Notes: generated by a model from the letters alone, not told the origin. A stretch of 64,000 nt of DNA from Clostridium sp. AM22-11AC (GCF_003473545.1 NZ_QUCM01000005.1:1-64000); one strand, 5' to 3'; shown: positions 26,704 to 35,234, counted from the first letter of the stretch. Made by a program: numbers and translations.

Positions 26704-27065
26704 TGTTTCTTATCTTTGTCTTTATTTTTCTTTTTGCTCTTCTTTTTATTCTTTTTATCGCTTTTTTCCGTTTTGTCACTTTTATCCGGCTTTTCACTTT
26801 TGGTGACTTTTTTAGAAGGAACCGGGCTGGTCTGATCCGGCTCTGGGTCAGGCAAATGTTCTCCGCCATCGGGTATGTAGGTAACAATATCTTCAATGCG
26901 GCAGGAGAGCAGCCGGCACAGGGTATCTAAAGTCTGGGTGGAAACGGTCTGGTTATTTTTCAGACGTCCGATCTGTCCGGCACTGAATTTCTCACGTTTG
27001 ATCAGATGATACTGGGTAATGCCCCGCTTTTTCATTGTTTCCCATAAACGTTGGTAAGTGATCAT
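26694..27065 (-). CDS. HTH (XRE/Cro-type) protein with lysine-rich tail
   Basis: 123 residues. Residues 1-66 form an XRE-type helix-turn-helix (ITQYHLIKREKFSAGQIGRL, then TLDTLCRLLSCRIEDIVTYI). From about 80 onward the protein is low complexity, built almost only from Lys, Ser, Asp, Thr and Glu. Such tails can bind nucleic acid or acidic partners nonspecifically; the function here is unknown. It is the last gene of the metallophosphoesterase-scpA-scpB unit, 10 bp after scpB, so a chromosome-organising role is possible but unproven. Confidence 0.8.
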   Translation of the reverse strand: MITYQRLWETMKKRGITQYHLIKREKFSAGQIGRLKNNQTVSTQTLDTLCRLLSCRIEDIVTYIPDGGEHLPDPEPDQTSPVPSKKVTKSEKPDKSDKTEKSDKKNKKKSKKKNKDKDKKQGD

Positions 27066-27075
27066 GGTAAGCCTC

Positions 27076-27759
27076 CTATTCTTTTTCCTGCTCCTGTTCC
27101 TTTGTTACAGCAGCTTCCAACAGTTCCTGCGCCTCTTCGGTTGCATTGGAACTTCCAAGTTCTTCTAATTTAAACTTAAGTTCTTCTTCCACTGCTGTCC
27201 GGATCTCGTCTTCCTGTTCCGGATCCATATTTGGAAGATCGCTTAAGGTACCAATGCCGAAGCGGCGCATAAATTCTTCCGTAGTGGCGAAGAGCGCCGG
27301 ACGTCCCGGTGCATCCAAACGGCCTGCCTCATAAACCAGGTTGTATTCCACCAGACGGTTGACTGCGTGGTCCGATTTGACGCCGCGGATCTTCTCAATC
27401 TCCAGCTTGGTCACAGGCTGACGGTAGGCAATGATGGAAAGTGTCTCTAAAACAATATCAGAAAGCACCTGCTTTTTAGGGGCAGAGGCAATACGGATCA
27501 GGTTGGAGTAGTATTTTGACTGGGTACACATCTGGTAGCTGTCTTCTAACTGTAAGATTTCCATGCCATGTTTGCCGGTCTGATAGCGTTTCATCAGCCG
27601 TTCCACCGCTGCTTTTGCTGTTTCTTTATCCTGTCCGATGGCAGTAGCCAGCTGTTTTAATTCTACGGCGCTGCCCATGGTAAACAGGACGGCTTCAATA
27701 ACGGCTTCCTGGTCTTTTTCGTTGGTTACAGGTGTATTGTCTATGGTTAATTCTTCCAA
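27076..27759 (-). CDS. scpB: Segregation and condensation protein B
   Basis: 227 residues. It is the kleisin-associated subunit of the SMC-ScpAB condensin. Two winged-helix domains are visible, with the conserved LSIIAYRQPVTKLEIEKIRGV stretch and FGIGTLSDLP near the C terminus. The C-terminal tail is Glu-rich. It follows scpA by 53 bp. The smc gene is not in the window. Confidence 0.95.
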   Translation of the reverse strand: MEELTIDNTPVTNEKDQEAVIEAVLFTMGSAVELKQLATAIGQDKETAKAAVERLMKRYQTGKHGMEILQLEDSYQMCTQSKYYSNLIRIASAPKKQVLSDIVLETLSIIAYRQPVTKLEIEKIRGVKSDHAVNRLVEYNLVYEAGRLDAPGRPALFATTEEFMRRFGIGTLSDLPNMDPEQEDEIRTAVEEELKFKLEELGSSNATEEAQELLEAAVTKEQEQEKE

Positions 27760-27812
27760 TTTATGTCCTCCTGGGGCAGATATCTGTTGTGTGGCAGCCG
27801 GGGATTGCGGCG

Positions 27813-28610
27813 CTACACAAGGTCGCTTACCTGCTCTAAGTTTAAGTCTTCTTCCTGACCTTCCGGTTCTATGGTCTCAATGTCCATTTCCCCGAAAGTT
27901 TCTTCCTGGGTTAAATGGATCTTTCCAATTTTCATTAATTCAAGGACCGCTAAAAATGTAACGACTACTTCCAGTTTATCCGTCTGTTTCTCAAGAAGCT
28001 GGCGGAAACTGAAACGGCGGGCTTTTCTTGCATAATCCATAACAGAGGTGATCTTCTGTTCCAGACTGACCGGTTCCCGGTGAATGGTGCCGAATTTGCT
28101 TCGGATGGGGTCTACTTTGTATTCTTTGCGCTTCATTGCCTGCTCAAAAATACGCTGTAATTTTGCAAGGGTAAGACCATCAAGCAGTTCATCTAAATCT
28201 GTAGGCGGCCGGTATTTAGCTACTTCCGGCGGAAGAGAAGATGCCTTGTAAAAATGACCGGCAGCGTTTTCCTCACGGTCTGCCAGTTCTTCTGCCAGTA
28301 TCTTATAGCGTTTATATTCTAACAGGCGGGCTACCAGCTCTGCACGGGGATCCACTTCTTCTCCTTCTTCATCCACCTCTTTTGGAAGGAGCATTTTTGC
28401 TTTAATATCTAACAGTGTGGCTGCCATAACAAGGAATTCGCTGACGAGGTTTAAGTCTTCCCGTTCCATGTTACGCACATATTCCAGATACTGGGCGGTG
28501 ATCTCTACAATGGGAATATCGTAGATATCCACTTTGTTTTTCTCAATCAAATGAAGGAGCAGGTCCAGAGGACCTTCAAAATGCTCCAGTTTATAGGTAA
28601 TGGTTTCCAT
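27813..28610 (-). CDS. scpA: Segregation and condensation protein A (kleisin)
   Basis: 265 residues. The N terminus YKLEHFEGPLDLLLHLIEKNKVDIYDIPI is the ScpA hallmark that binds the SMC neck, and the C-terminal winged helix (FLAVLELMKIGKIHLTQEE) binds the SMC head. It bridges SMC and ScpB in chromosome segregation. It begins 1 bp after the metallophosphoesterase stop. Confidence 0.97.
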   Translation of the reverse strand: METITYKLEHFEGPLDLLLHLIEKNKVDIYDIPIVEITAQYLEYVRNMEREDLNLVSEFLVMAATLLDIKAKMLLPKEVDEEGEEVDPRAELVARLLEYKRYKILAEELADREENAAGHFYKASSLPPEVAKYRPPTDLDELLDGLTLAKLQRIFEQAMKRKEYKVDPIRSKFGTIHREPVSLEQKITSVMDYARKARRFSFRQLLEKQTDKLEVVVTFLAVLELMKIGKIHLTQEETFGEMDIETIEPEGQEEDLNLEQVSDLV

Positions 28611-28611
28611 T

Positions 28612-29520
28612 TTATAATATCCTTTTCAGGGTGGGCTTTGCACAGCTTCCCTCTTTTGGGTGACAGATGCGGATCACTAAAAGCTGTGGCCGGTTGTTTA
28701 AACGTATGTTGATGGAATGGGTTCCAAGACCGCGGCTTACTGCCATGTAATGCCCCTGTTTTTCAAAGATCCCGGCGCACCAGGGAAGGAAAAACTGATA
28801 TTGAGGGGTCATAACACCGCCAAGTCCGGGAAGCCGTATGGTCCCTCCGTGAAAATGGCCTGACAGGGTAAGATCAGCGCCCCATTTTGCACAGGCATCG
28901 AAATATAAAGGAGAGTGGGCTAACAGGATCTGAAAATGATCCGGGTCCGCTTTTCCAGCTTTTTTTTCTATGTAATCAGAAGGCATGGAAGGAAGAGGAT
29001 GGAACAATGCTTTTCCATAAAATGGATGATCCAGATCCAGTCCTGTTATTTCTATCTCATGGTCAAATAAGGCAGACTGGTCTTTCAGGCAGATAGCCCC
29101 TGCTTTTTTTAATTCCTTCCGGTATTGGCTTCCGGATACACCATAAGTTTCCGGCTCCCAGTCGATCCGGTTTTCATGGTTTCCTTCCCCGCAGTAAACA
29201 GGATAGCGGGTGGCAAGTTCTTTTATAAGGGAAAGGGCATGCCTGGTCTTTGCATGTTTTCCTTTTGTGACAATAAGATCGCCGCCGTTTAAGATAGCAT
29301 CCGGCCGTATTTTATCAATAGCCCGGATCAGTTTTTCATTGTCCGGTCCAAAGGTGTTTTCATGGAGATCGGACAGAAAAATAAAGGTACGGTCTTTGGA
29401 TACTTTGTCACTATAAAGGTTCATTTCCTCCACAGACAGAGCCTTCTTTTCATATTCTGATCTGCCAAGGCATATGGCAGCAACTGCACAGGCGGTAGCA
29501 GTCAGATAGGTGATCAGCAT
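28612..29520 (-). CDS. Membrane-anchored metallophosphoesterase (YkuE-like)
   Basis: 302 residues. An N-terminal hydrophobic segment is followed by the five calcineurin-type metal motifs: SDLHENTFG, LNGGDL, GEGNHEN, LLAHSP and SGHFHGG. The family hydrolyses phosphoesters with a dinuclear metal; YkuE-type members act at the cell surface. The substrate is unknown. It is first in the unit with scpA, scpB and the HTH gene. Repeat copy A lies in sense orientation about 35 bases upstream of its start. Confidence 0.87.
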   Translation of the reverse strand: MLITYLTATACAVAAICLGRSEYEKKALSVEEMNLYSDKVSKDRTFIFLSDLHENTFGPDNEKLIRAIDKIRPDAILNGGDLIVTKGKHAKTRHALSLIKELATRYPVYCGEGNHENRIDWEPETYGVSGSQYRKELKKAGAICLKDQSALFDHEIEITGLDLDHPFYGKALFHPLPSMPSDYIEKKAGKADPDHFQILLAHSPLYFDACAKWGADLTLSGHFHGGTIRLPGLGGVMTPQYQFFLPWCAGIFEKQGHYMAVSRGLGTHSINIRLNNRPQLLVIRICHPKEGSCAKPTLKRIL

Positions 29521-29555
29521 GTTGTCTCCTTACTCGTTTTTTGTTTTGCTCAGTA

Positions 29556-29612
29556 AACTCACAAACCCCGCGCTATCGCGCTCCACTGTCTGCTATCGCA
29601 GACGGTTTGCTC
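29556..29612 (-). repeat. Three-way-junction repeat, copy A
   Basis: On the minus strand it reads an outer stem CAAAC...GTTTG enclosing hairpin 1 GTCTGC-GATA-GCAGAC and hairpin 2 built on GCGC-GATA-GCGC. It lies in the leader of the metallophosphoesterase gene, in its sense orientation. Four relatives occur at 31984, 32044, 45345 and 53755. Confidence 0.8.
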
Positions 29613-29668
29613 CTTACATTATATCTTTTATAGTTATTATTTTCAAGAAAATAGTGAAAACGTGGGTC

Positions 29669-29697
29669 TTGACGGACGGAAACAGGCATGATACGAT
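29669..29697 (+). promoter_or_regulatory. nrdD promoter
   Basis: TTGACG (29669-29674), 17-bp spacer, TACGAT (29692-29697). The predicted start near 29704 is immediately upstream of the first NrdR box. Confidence 0.6.
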
Positions 29698-29709
29698 AAC
29701 ATACGCGAG

Positions 29710-29757
29710 AAAAGATATATAGTATATAAAAGATAAATGAAACACAATATATAGTAT
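29710..29757 (+). promoter_or_regulatory. Two NrdR boxes
   Basis: ACACAATATATAGTAT at 29742-29757 fits the NrdR consensus (ACAC-w-AtATaT-w-GtgT) at nearly every position. A second, weaker box with the same ATATATAGTATA core starts at 29710. The cores at 29715 and 29747 are 32 bp apart, three helical turns, as is typical of NrdR-controlled ribonucleotide reductase genes. Confidence 0.8.
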
Positions 29758-29790
29758 ACAAGCAAAAAAACAGACAGGAAAGGTGAAAGA

Positions 29791-31923
29791 ATGGACTGCA
29801 GTAAGATAAAGGTTGTAAAAAAAGACGGTACCAGGGAAGATTTTAATGTGCAGAAGGTGCTTTCTGCTATCAGCAAGTCAGCAGAGAGAGCCATGATCAC
29901 ATTTTCAAGGGCAGAGCGGAATTTTATCTGTGAATTTGTGGAAGAAAAGGCAGAGGAGATGGACCAGGAACTGATCCCCATCGCTCAGATGCACAACATT
30001 GTAGAAGGAGCGCTGGAAAAGGTCAATCCGCTGGTTGCAAAAAGTTACCGGGACTACCGCAATTATAAGCAGGATTTTGTGCGGATGCTGGATGATGTAT
30101 ACAAGAAAAGCCAGTCCATTATGTACATTGGAGATAAGGAAAACAGCAATACAGACAGTGCTCTGGTTTCCACCAAGCGCAGTCTGATCTTTAATGAGCT
30201 GAATAAATCCCTTTATCAGAAGTTTTTTATGACAGTAGAAGAACTGCAGGCGTGCAGGGAAGGTTATATCTACATTCACGATATGTCTGCCAGAAGAGAT
30301 ACTATGAACTGCTGTCTCTTTGATGTAAAATCTGTGCTTACCGGCGGTTTTGAAATGGGAAATCTGTGGTACAATGAGCCGAAAACACTGGATGTAGCCT
30401 TTGACGTGATCGGTGATATTGTTTTAAGTGCAGCCAGCCAGCAGTATGGCGGTTTTACAGTGCCAAGTGTGGAGAATATCCTGGCGCCTTATGCAGAAAA
30501 GTCTTATGCAAAATATCTTGAAAAGTACAGAAAATTGGGATTGCCGGAAGAAAAAGTAGAAGAAGTTGCCTGGGCAGATGTACAGAGAGATATGGAACAG
30601 GGATTTCAGGGATGGGAATACAAGTTTAACTCCGTTTCTTCCAGCCGCGGTGACTATCCGTTTATCACAATGACTGCAGGTACAGGAACCAGCCGCTTTG
30701 CAAAAATGGCGACCATGACCATGTTAAAAGTGCGAAAAGGCGGACAGGGAAAAGCAGGCCACAAAAAGCCGGTACTGTTCCCGAAAGTGGTATTTCTCTA
30801 TGATGAAAAGCTTCACGGACCAGGCGGTGAGTTAGAGGATGTATTTGAGGCAGGTATTGACTGCTCCAGCAAGACCATGTATCCGGACTGGCTTTCCCTT
30901 ACAGGAGAAGGCTATATTGCCAGCATGTACAAAAAATACGGAAAGATCATCTCTCCAATGGGCTGTCGTGCGTTCCTGTCACCGTGGTATGAAAGAGGGG
31001 GCATGCATCCGGCAGATGACAAAGACGAGCCCGTATTTGAAGGACGTTTTAATATCGGTGTAGTCAGCCTTCATCTTCCTATGATTCTGGCAAAGGCAAG
31101 ACAGGAAAACCGTGATTTTTATGAGGTTTTAGATTACTATCTGGAACTGATCAGAAGGATCCATATCCGTACCTATGCATACTTAGGTGAGATGAAAGCT
31201 TCTACCAATCCGCTGGCATACTGTGAAGGCGGATTTTACGGCGGCCATTTAGGTCTTCACGACAAAATAAAACCATTATTAAAAACTGCTACTGCTTCCT
31301 TTGGTATTACAGCGTTTAATGAGCTGCAGCAGCTGTATAATAAGAAGTCTTTAGTAGAAGACGGTCAGTTTGCACTGGAAGTATTGGAGCATATCAATAA
31401 AAAGATCGATGAGTTTAAAGAAGAAGACGGCAATCTCTATGCCATCTATGCAACACCGGCAGAGAACCTTTGCGGCCTGCAGGTAAAGCAGTTCCGTAAA
31501 AAATACGGCATTATTGAAAATGTATCTGACAGAGAGTATGTAAGCAACGGCTTCCACTGCCACGTAACCGAAGATATCACCCCGATTGAAAAACAGGATC
31601 TGGAATACCGTTTCTGGGAGTTAAGCAACGGCGGCAAGATCCAGTATGTAAAATACCCCATCAGCTACAATAAAGAAGCCATCCGCACCCTGGTGCGCAG
31701 AGCCATGAGAATGGGATTTTACGAAGGCGTAAACCTGTCACTGGCTTACTGTGATGACTGCGGCCACGAAGAACTGGAAATGGATGTCTGCCCGGCCTGC
31801 GGCAGCAAAAACCTGACGAAGATCGACAGAATGAACGGATATTTAAGTTATTCAAGGGTCAAAGGCGATACAAGACTAAACGAATCCAAAATGGCCGAGA
31901 TCGCAGAGAGAGTAAGCATGTGA
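29791..31923 (+). CDS. nrdD: Anaerobic ribonucleoside-triphosphate reductase
   Basis: 710 residues, class III RNR, which makes dNTPs from NTPs without oxygen. An N-terminal ATP cone is visible (VVKKDGTREDFNVQKVLSAI, about 5-95). The C-terminal zinc site has Cys654, Cys657, Cys667 and Cys670, and the glycyl radical residue is Gly683 in RMNGYLS. NrdG, its activase, is at 33170, separated by a convergent HTH gene and mscL. AGGAAAGG precedes the ATG. NrdR boxes upstream predict repression when dATP is plentiful. Confidence 0.96.
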   Translation: MDCSKIKVVKKDGTREDFNVQKVLSAISKSAERAMITFSRAERNFICEFVEEKAEEMDQELIPIAQMHNIVEGALEKVNPLVAKSYRDYRNYKQDFVRMLDDVYKKSQSIMYIGDKENSNTDSALVSTKRSLIFNELNKSLYQKFFMTVEELQACREGYIYIHDMSARRDTMNCCLFDVKSVLTGGFEMGNLWYNEPKTLDVAFDVIGDIVLSAASQQYGGFTVPSVENILAPYAEKSYAKYLEKYRKLGLPEEKVEEVAWADVQRDMEQGFQGWEYKFNSVSSSRGDYPFITMTAGTGTSRFAKMATMTMLKVRKGGQGKAGHKKPVLFPKVVFLYDEKLHGPGGELEDVFEAGIDCSSKTMYPDWLSLTGEGYIASMYKKYGKIISPMGCRAFLSPWYERGGMHPADDKDEPVFEGRFNIGVVSLHLPMILAKARQENRDFYEVLDYYLELIRRIHIRTYAYLGEMKASTNPLAYCEGGFYGGHLGLHDKIKPLLKTATASFGITAFNELQQLYNKKSLVEDGQFALEVLEHINKKIDEFKEEDGNLYAIYATPAENLCGLQVKQFRKKYGIIENVSDREYVSNGFHCHVTEDITPIEKQDLEYRFWELSNGGKIQYVKYPISYNKEAIRTLVRRAMRMGFYEGVNLSLAYCDDCGHEELEMDVCPACGSKNLTKIDRMNGYLSYSRVKGDTRLNESKMAEIAERVSM

Positions 31924-31926
31924 TGA

Positions 31927-31979
31927 ACGCAGAAGAAAAACAAGCGCCGCCGAAAAGGCGGCATTTGTTTTTCTTGCGT
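31927..31979 (+). terminator. nrdD terminator, related to the hairpin before murC
   Basis: A long hairpin: ACGCA..AGAAAAACAA and GCCGCC pair with GGCGGC and TTGTTTTTCTTGCGT. Its core (ACAAGCGCCGC...GCGGCATTTGT) recurs at 53707-53744, again directly before a repeat copy. Confidence 0.8.
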
Positions 31980-31983
31980 CATC

Positions 31984-32042
31984 AACGAGCAAACTGCCTG
32001 CGATAGCAGGCGGTGGAGCGCGGTAGCGCGTGTTTGCGAGTC
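31984..32042 (+). repeat. Three-way-junction repeat, copy B
   Basis: Outer stem GCAAAC (31989-31994) with GTTTGC (32032-32037), hairpin 1 GCCTGC-GATA-GCAGGC, hairpin 2 GCGCGGTAGCGCG. Hairpin 1 differs from copy A by a paired change (T-A to C-G), a compensatory substitution. It lies downstream of nrdD. Confidence 0.82.
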
Positions 32043-32043
32043 T

Positions 32044-32101
32044 AACGAACGATCCGTTTGCGATAGCAGACAGTAGAGCACGCTAGCGCGTGTTTGCGAG
32101 T
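32044..32101 (+). repeat. Three-way-junction repeat, copy C
   Basis: A tandem neighbour of copy B. Outer stem CGAAC with GTTTG (one G-U), hairpin 1 GTTTGC-GATA-GCAGAC (one G-U), hairpin 2 around CACGCTAGCGCGTG. It ends in the same TGTTTGCGAGT sequence as copy B. Confidence 0.8.
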
Positions 32102-32126
32102 GGACCGTACACGAACAAAAGTACAC

Positions 32127-32169
32127 AAGAAAAAGACAGCCCGACAAAATCATCGGCTGTCTTTTTCTT
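32127..32169. terminator. Bidirectional terminator overlapping the 3' end of an HTH gene
   Basis: AAGAAAAAGACAGCC(C)GA pairs with TCGGCTGTCTTTTTCTT. On the minus strand one arm encodes the last residues (KDSR) of the HTH protein, and its stop codon falls at the edge of the loop. T-runs occur on both strands. Confidence 0.75.
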
Positions 32170-32512
32170 TCTCTTTTTTATTCCTTTTCTTCCGATAAGA
32201 CCCGTCAGCCAATCCTTCCAGATAAGATTCTGCCCGGATCTTATTAGACGGACCAAGCTGGTTATAAAGGTCAAGTACATATTTCTGTTGCTTGTTTAAG
32301 ATCGTCTGGCTGCCGTCTGTACTGTAAAACTCTCCCATGGAGATACCGAATACCTGGCATATATGGCGGAGTGTAGGAATACTGGGCACAGTGGTGCGGC
32401 GGAAAAGATTTCCTATGCTGTTTGGGGAAATATCCATTTCCTTTGCAAGGCGGTAATGGCTCCAACCACGGTCATTACACAGCTCCTCTATGCGGTCCAG
32501 TTCAAAACTCAT
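32150..32512 (-). CDS. HTH (XRE/Cro-type) transcriptional regulator
   Basis: 120 residues. XRE helix-turn-helix at about 5-60 (WSHYRLAKEMDISPNSIGNLFRR; IPTLRHICQVFGISMGEFY), then a helical segment and a charged tail (KKRNKKEKEKDSR). The start at 32512 follows AGAAGGAG; the frame continues to a TTG at 32530, which is less likely. It is convergent with nrdD and divergent from mscL. Targets are unknown. The tail is encoded in an A-rich arm of the terminator at 32127-32169. Confidence 0.85.
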   Translation of the reverse strand: MSFELDRIEELCNDRGWSHYRLAKEMDISPNSIGNLFRRTTVPSIPTLRHICQVFGISMGEFYSTDGSQTILNKQQKYVLDLYNQLGPSNKIRAESYLEGLADGSYRKKRNKKEKEKDSR

Positions 32513-32713
32513 AGCTTCTCCTTCTGTCAAGTACGATTATATTAGTATTTTATCCCAGTAACACAAAAAACATTAGCTTGAAAAAGAGTGTATAAATTAT
32601 GCATTAAATAGTGCATACAGAGCACATACAGGAAAATCAAGTGGAAAAATCCCCTGGATTATGATAGACTGATACCAACAGCATTACTGTAAATGAAAAT
32701 GGAGGCGGGACAG

Positions 32714-33166
32714 ATGAAAAAGTTTTTGGAAGAATTCAAAGCGTTTGCATTAAAGGGCAACATGATCGATCTGGCCGTAGGTATGATCATTGGCAGTGCA
32801 TTTACATCAATCGTTAATTCCCTTGTAAATGATATTTTTATGCCGGTATTAAGTATTTTCACTGGAAAGATCGATTTTTCCAACATGTTTATTGCCTTAG
32901 ACGGCAACAAATATCCAACACTGGCAGCAGCCAATGAAGTGACAGCTACCATTAATTATGGTTCTTTTATCACCCAGGCGATCAATTTCTTGCTGATGGC
33001 TTTTGTTGTATTTATGGTCATCAAGGCGATCAATAAACTGGAAAAAATTGGAAAGGCTTCGGAAGCACCAAAAGCGCCTACAGAGAAAGAATGCCCATAT
33101 TGCAAGAGCATGATTCCTATTAAGGCAGTTCGGTGTCCACATTGTACCTCAGAACTGGAGAAGTAA
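32714..33166 (+). CDS. mscL: Large-conductance mechanosensitive channel with C-terminal zinc ribbon
   Basis: 150 residues. The two MscL membrane helices are clear (about 15-45, with [20 protein letters not shown], and 83-105), with the N-terminal FKAFALKGN amphipathic helix. The C terminus carries Cys127-x2-Cys130 and Cys141-x2-Cys144, a zinc-ribbon-like knuckle absent from E. coli MscL. The channel releases solutes on osmotic downshock. GGAGG 8 bases upstream fixes the start at 32714. It is 3 bp before nrdG, so the two are probably cotranscribed. Confidence 0.93.
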   Translation: MKKFLEEFKAFALKGNMIDLAVGMIIGSAFTSIVNSLVNDIFMPVLSIFTGKIDFSNMFIALDGNKYPTLAAANEVTATINYGSFITQAINFLLMAFVVFMVIKAINKLEKIGKASEAPKAPTEKECPYCKSMIPIKAVRCPHCTSELEK

Positions 33167-33169
33167 GAT

Positions 33170-33661
33170 ATGCGTTACCATAACATAACGAAAGACGATA
33201 TGCTCAATGGAGAAGGGCTGCGGACTGTGCTTTGGGTGGCAGGCTGCAGCCATCATTGTCCTCAGTGCCATAATCCTGTTACATGGGATATTAATGGCGG
33301 ACTGGTTTTTGATGAGCAGGCAAAAGAAGAATTATTTGAAGAACTGAAAAAAGACTATGTTTCCGGTGTGACTTTCAGCGGCGGCGATCCCTTTCATCTG
33401 GAAAACAGGGAAGAGATCGGGGCACTTGCAAAAGAGATCCGGGAAAAATTTCCAGATAAGACCATCTGGCTGTATACCGGTTATGAATGGGAAGAGATCT
33501 GCCATCTGTCATTTCTTTCCAATATAGATGTGATCGTAGACGGGAAATTTAAGATCGAAGAAAAAGACAATAATCTTCACTGGAAAGGCAGTGCCAACCA
33601 GCGTGTGATCGATGTAAAAGCATCCCTTCGCGCAGGAGAGGTCCGTCTTTACCAGGAGTAA
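33170..33661 (+). CDS. nrdG: Anaerobic ribonucleotide reductase activating protein
   Basis: 163 residues, a radical SAM activase that installs the glycyl radical on NrdD. The iron-sulfur motif is Cys26-x3-Cys30-x2-Cys33 (CSHHCPQC), preceded by GEGLRTVLWVAG and followed by TFSGGDP, the SAM-binding region. It is separated from nrdD by about 1.2 kb (HTH gene, mscL), unlike the common nrdDG arrangement. It is followed by dut. Confidence 0.96.
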   Translation: MRYHNITKDDMLNGEGLRTVLWVAGCSHHCPQCHNPVTWDINGGLVFDEQAKEELFEELKKDYVSGVTFSGGDPFHLENREEIGALAKEIREKFPDKTIWLYTGYEWEEICHLSFLSNIDVIVDGKFKIEEKDNNLHWKGSANQRVIDVKASLRAGEVRLYQE

Positions 33662-33706
33662 TGAAAAGAAGAAAAGCAGCATAGAAAGACAGGAGTAAAC
33701 ACACAC

Positions 33707-34228
33707 ATGGAAAGAATTGCAAAATTTCATAAAGTAAGTTATGAACAGTTTGAAGGTGACTGGAAAGATACCTTCGGTCCCATTGAAACAGAAGAGATCA
33801 AAAGAATTTATGAAGGGATCCGTCTGCCTGCAAGGGCAACTGCAGGATCCGCAGGTTATGATTTTTATACACCGGTAGCTGTGACCATCCGTCCGGGTGA
33901 GATCGTTAAGATCCCTACAGGCATCCGTGCAGAGATGAATGAGGGCTGGGTACTTGCTGTATTCCCAAGAAGCAGCCTTGGATTTAAGTACCGTCTGCAG
34001 TTAAATAATACAGTTGGCATCATTGACAGTGACTATTTCTTCTCTGATAATGAGGGTCATATTTTTATCAAACTGACCAATGATACAAAGGAAGACAAGA
34101 CCGTAGAACTGTCAGAAGGTGCAGGATTTGCCCAGGGAATTTTCTTCCCATTTGGAATTACAGAAGATGATGACTGCAGCGAACAGAGAAACGGCGGTTT
34201 TGGCAGTACAGACAGTAAAAGAGGTTAG
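33707..34228 (+). CDS. dut: dUTP diphosphatase (trimeric type)
   Basis: 173 residues with the five dUTPase motifs in order: AGYDFYT (49-55), PRSSLGFK (87-94), NTVGIIDSDY (101-110), GAGFAQGIF (138-146) and the C-terminal arm RNGGFGSTDS (161-170). It hydrolyses dUTP to dUMP, the substrate of ThyA, and keeps uracil out of DNA. An insertion after motif 3 (FFSDNEGH) and an N-terminal extension of about 35 residues distinguish it from the short E. coli form. It groups with nrdG in a nucleotide-supply stretch. Confidence 0.9.
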   Translation: MERIAKFHKVSYEQFEGDWKDTFGPIETEEIKRIYEGIRLPARATAGSAGYDFYTPVAVTIRPGEIVKIPTGIRAEMNEGWVLAVFPRSSLGFKYRLQLNNTVGIIDSDYFFSDNEGHIFIKLTNDTKEDKTVELSEGAGFAQGIFFPFGITEDDDCSEQRNGGFGSTDSKRG

Positions 34229-34232
34229 TAAT

Positions 34233-35234
34233 ATGGGAAACAGACCTGTAAACAGAAGCAGGAGAAGCGCAGGGAGAGGAAGATATTCCAGTGGAAGGAG
34301 CAGATCCAGTACCCTTAGAAGGCGCAGAAGGAACAGGCGCCTGAAAAATGTTCTTATTGGACTTTGCTGTATCCTTTTAGTGGTCCTTCTGGTATTTGGC
34401 GTTGGAAAACTGGTGGAAAGATTTGCCGGTCCCGGAAAGACACAGCTGAGAAAAGAGGGAATTGAAAAATTAAATTCCGGTGACTTAGAAGGCGCTGTGG
34501 CTGATTTTGACCAGGCTCTTGAAAAGGCAGGAAACAAGTCAAATAAAGCCTCTGCATTTAATGCAGATGTGTTGTGGTACCGGGCAGAAGCGGAAATGTT
34601 TCTGGCAGACTATGAGGCAGCTTCCCACACCTATGACCTGGTAGCAGAGCAGGGCGGAGATAAGATCTCCAGCCTGTATATGAAGGCGGTCTGCGCAGGA
34701 AAGTTAGAGGACAAGGATCAGGCAGTTTCTTATTACAGAGAAGCACTGGGAATGGAAAAAGAAGGCGTCCGTTCACCGGGATATGAAGAGGCACTGATTG
34801 CTGCAGGTTCTGCCTGCGTAAAGGCACAGGACTCTGAAACAGCAAAAAGTCTTTATGAAGAGGCATTAAACAGTGGAAAAACGGGAGAAAAACTGGAAAG
34901 CAGGATTTATAATCAGCTGGGTCTATGCCAGATGGCTGAAGAGGATTATGAAACAGCTGCTGATACGTTTGACAAGGGATATAATGCCCTGATCACCGGA
35001 TATAAAGCAGGAACCGGGGCAGAACTGGATCAGGCAGCTGCTGCGATCCCGAAAGAAGATACCCAGGGACTTACACTTTTAAAAGAACTGGCTTATAACA
35101 AGGCAGTCTGCCTGGAATACAGACAGCAGTACCGTCAGGCACAGGCAGAATTTGAGACTTATATCAAGGTATTTGGGGATGATGAAGACGCCCGGCATGA
35201 GATCGACTTTTTAAAGACCAGACAGGAGGAATAA
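34233..35234 (+). CDS. Membrane-anchored TPR protein
   Basis: 333 residues. The N terminus is strongly basic (RSRRSAGRGRYSSGRSR, then RRRRRNRRLK), followed by one membrane helix (about 38-60, VLIGLCCILLVVLLVFGVGKL) and a long tetratricopeptide-repeat region. TPR units such as EKLNSGDLEGAVADFDQALEKAG and GLCQMAEEDYETAADTFDKGY are visible. It probably scaffolds proteins at the membrane; the partners are unknown. The start is 4 bp after dut. The frame is open back to 34119 inside dut, but that region is not TPR-like. Confidence 0.8.
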   Translation: MGNRPVNRSRRSAGRGRYSSGRSRSSTLRRRRRNRRLKNVLIGLCCILLVVLLVFGVGKLVERFAGPGKTQLRKEGIEKLNSGDLEGAVADFDQALEKAGNKSNKASAFNADVLWYRAEAEMFLADYEAASHTYDLVAEQGGDKISSLYMKAVCAGKLEDKDQAVSYYREALGMEKEGVRSPGYEEALIAAGSACVKAQDSETAKSLYEEALNSGKTGEKLESRIYNQLGLCQMAEEDYETAADTFDKGYNALITGYKAGTGAELDQAAAAIPKEDTQGLTLLKELAYNKAVCLEYRQQYRQAQAEFETYIKVFGDDEDARHEIDFLKTRQEE

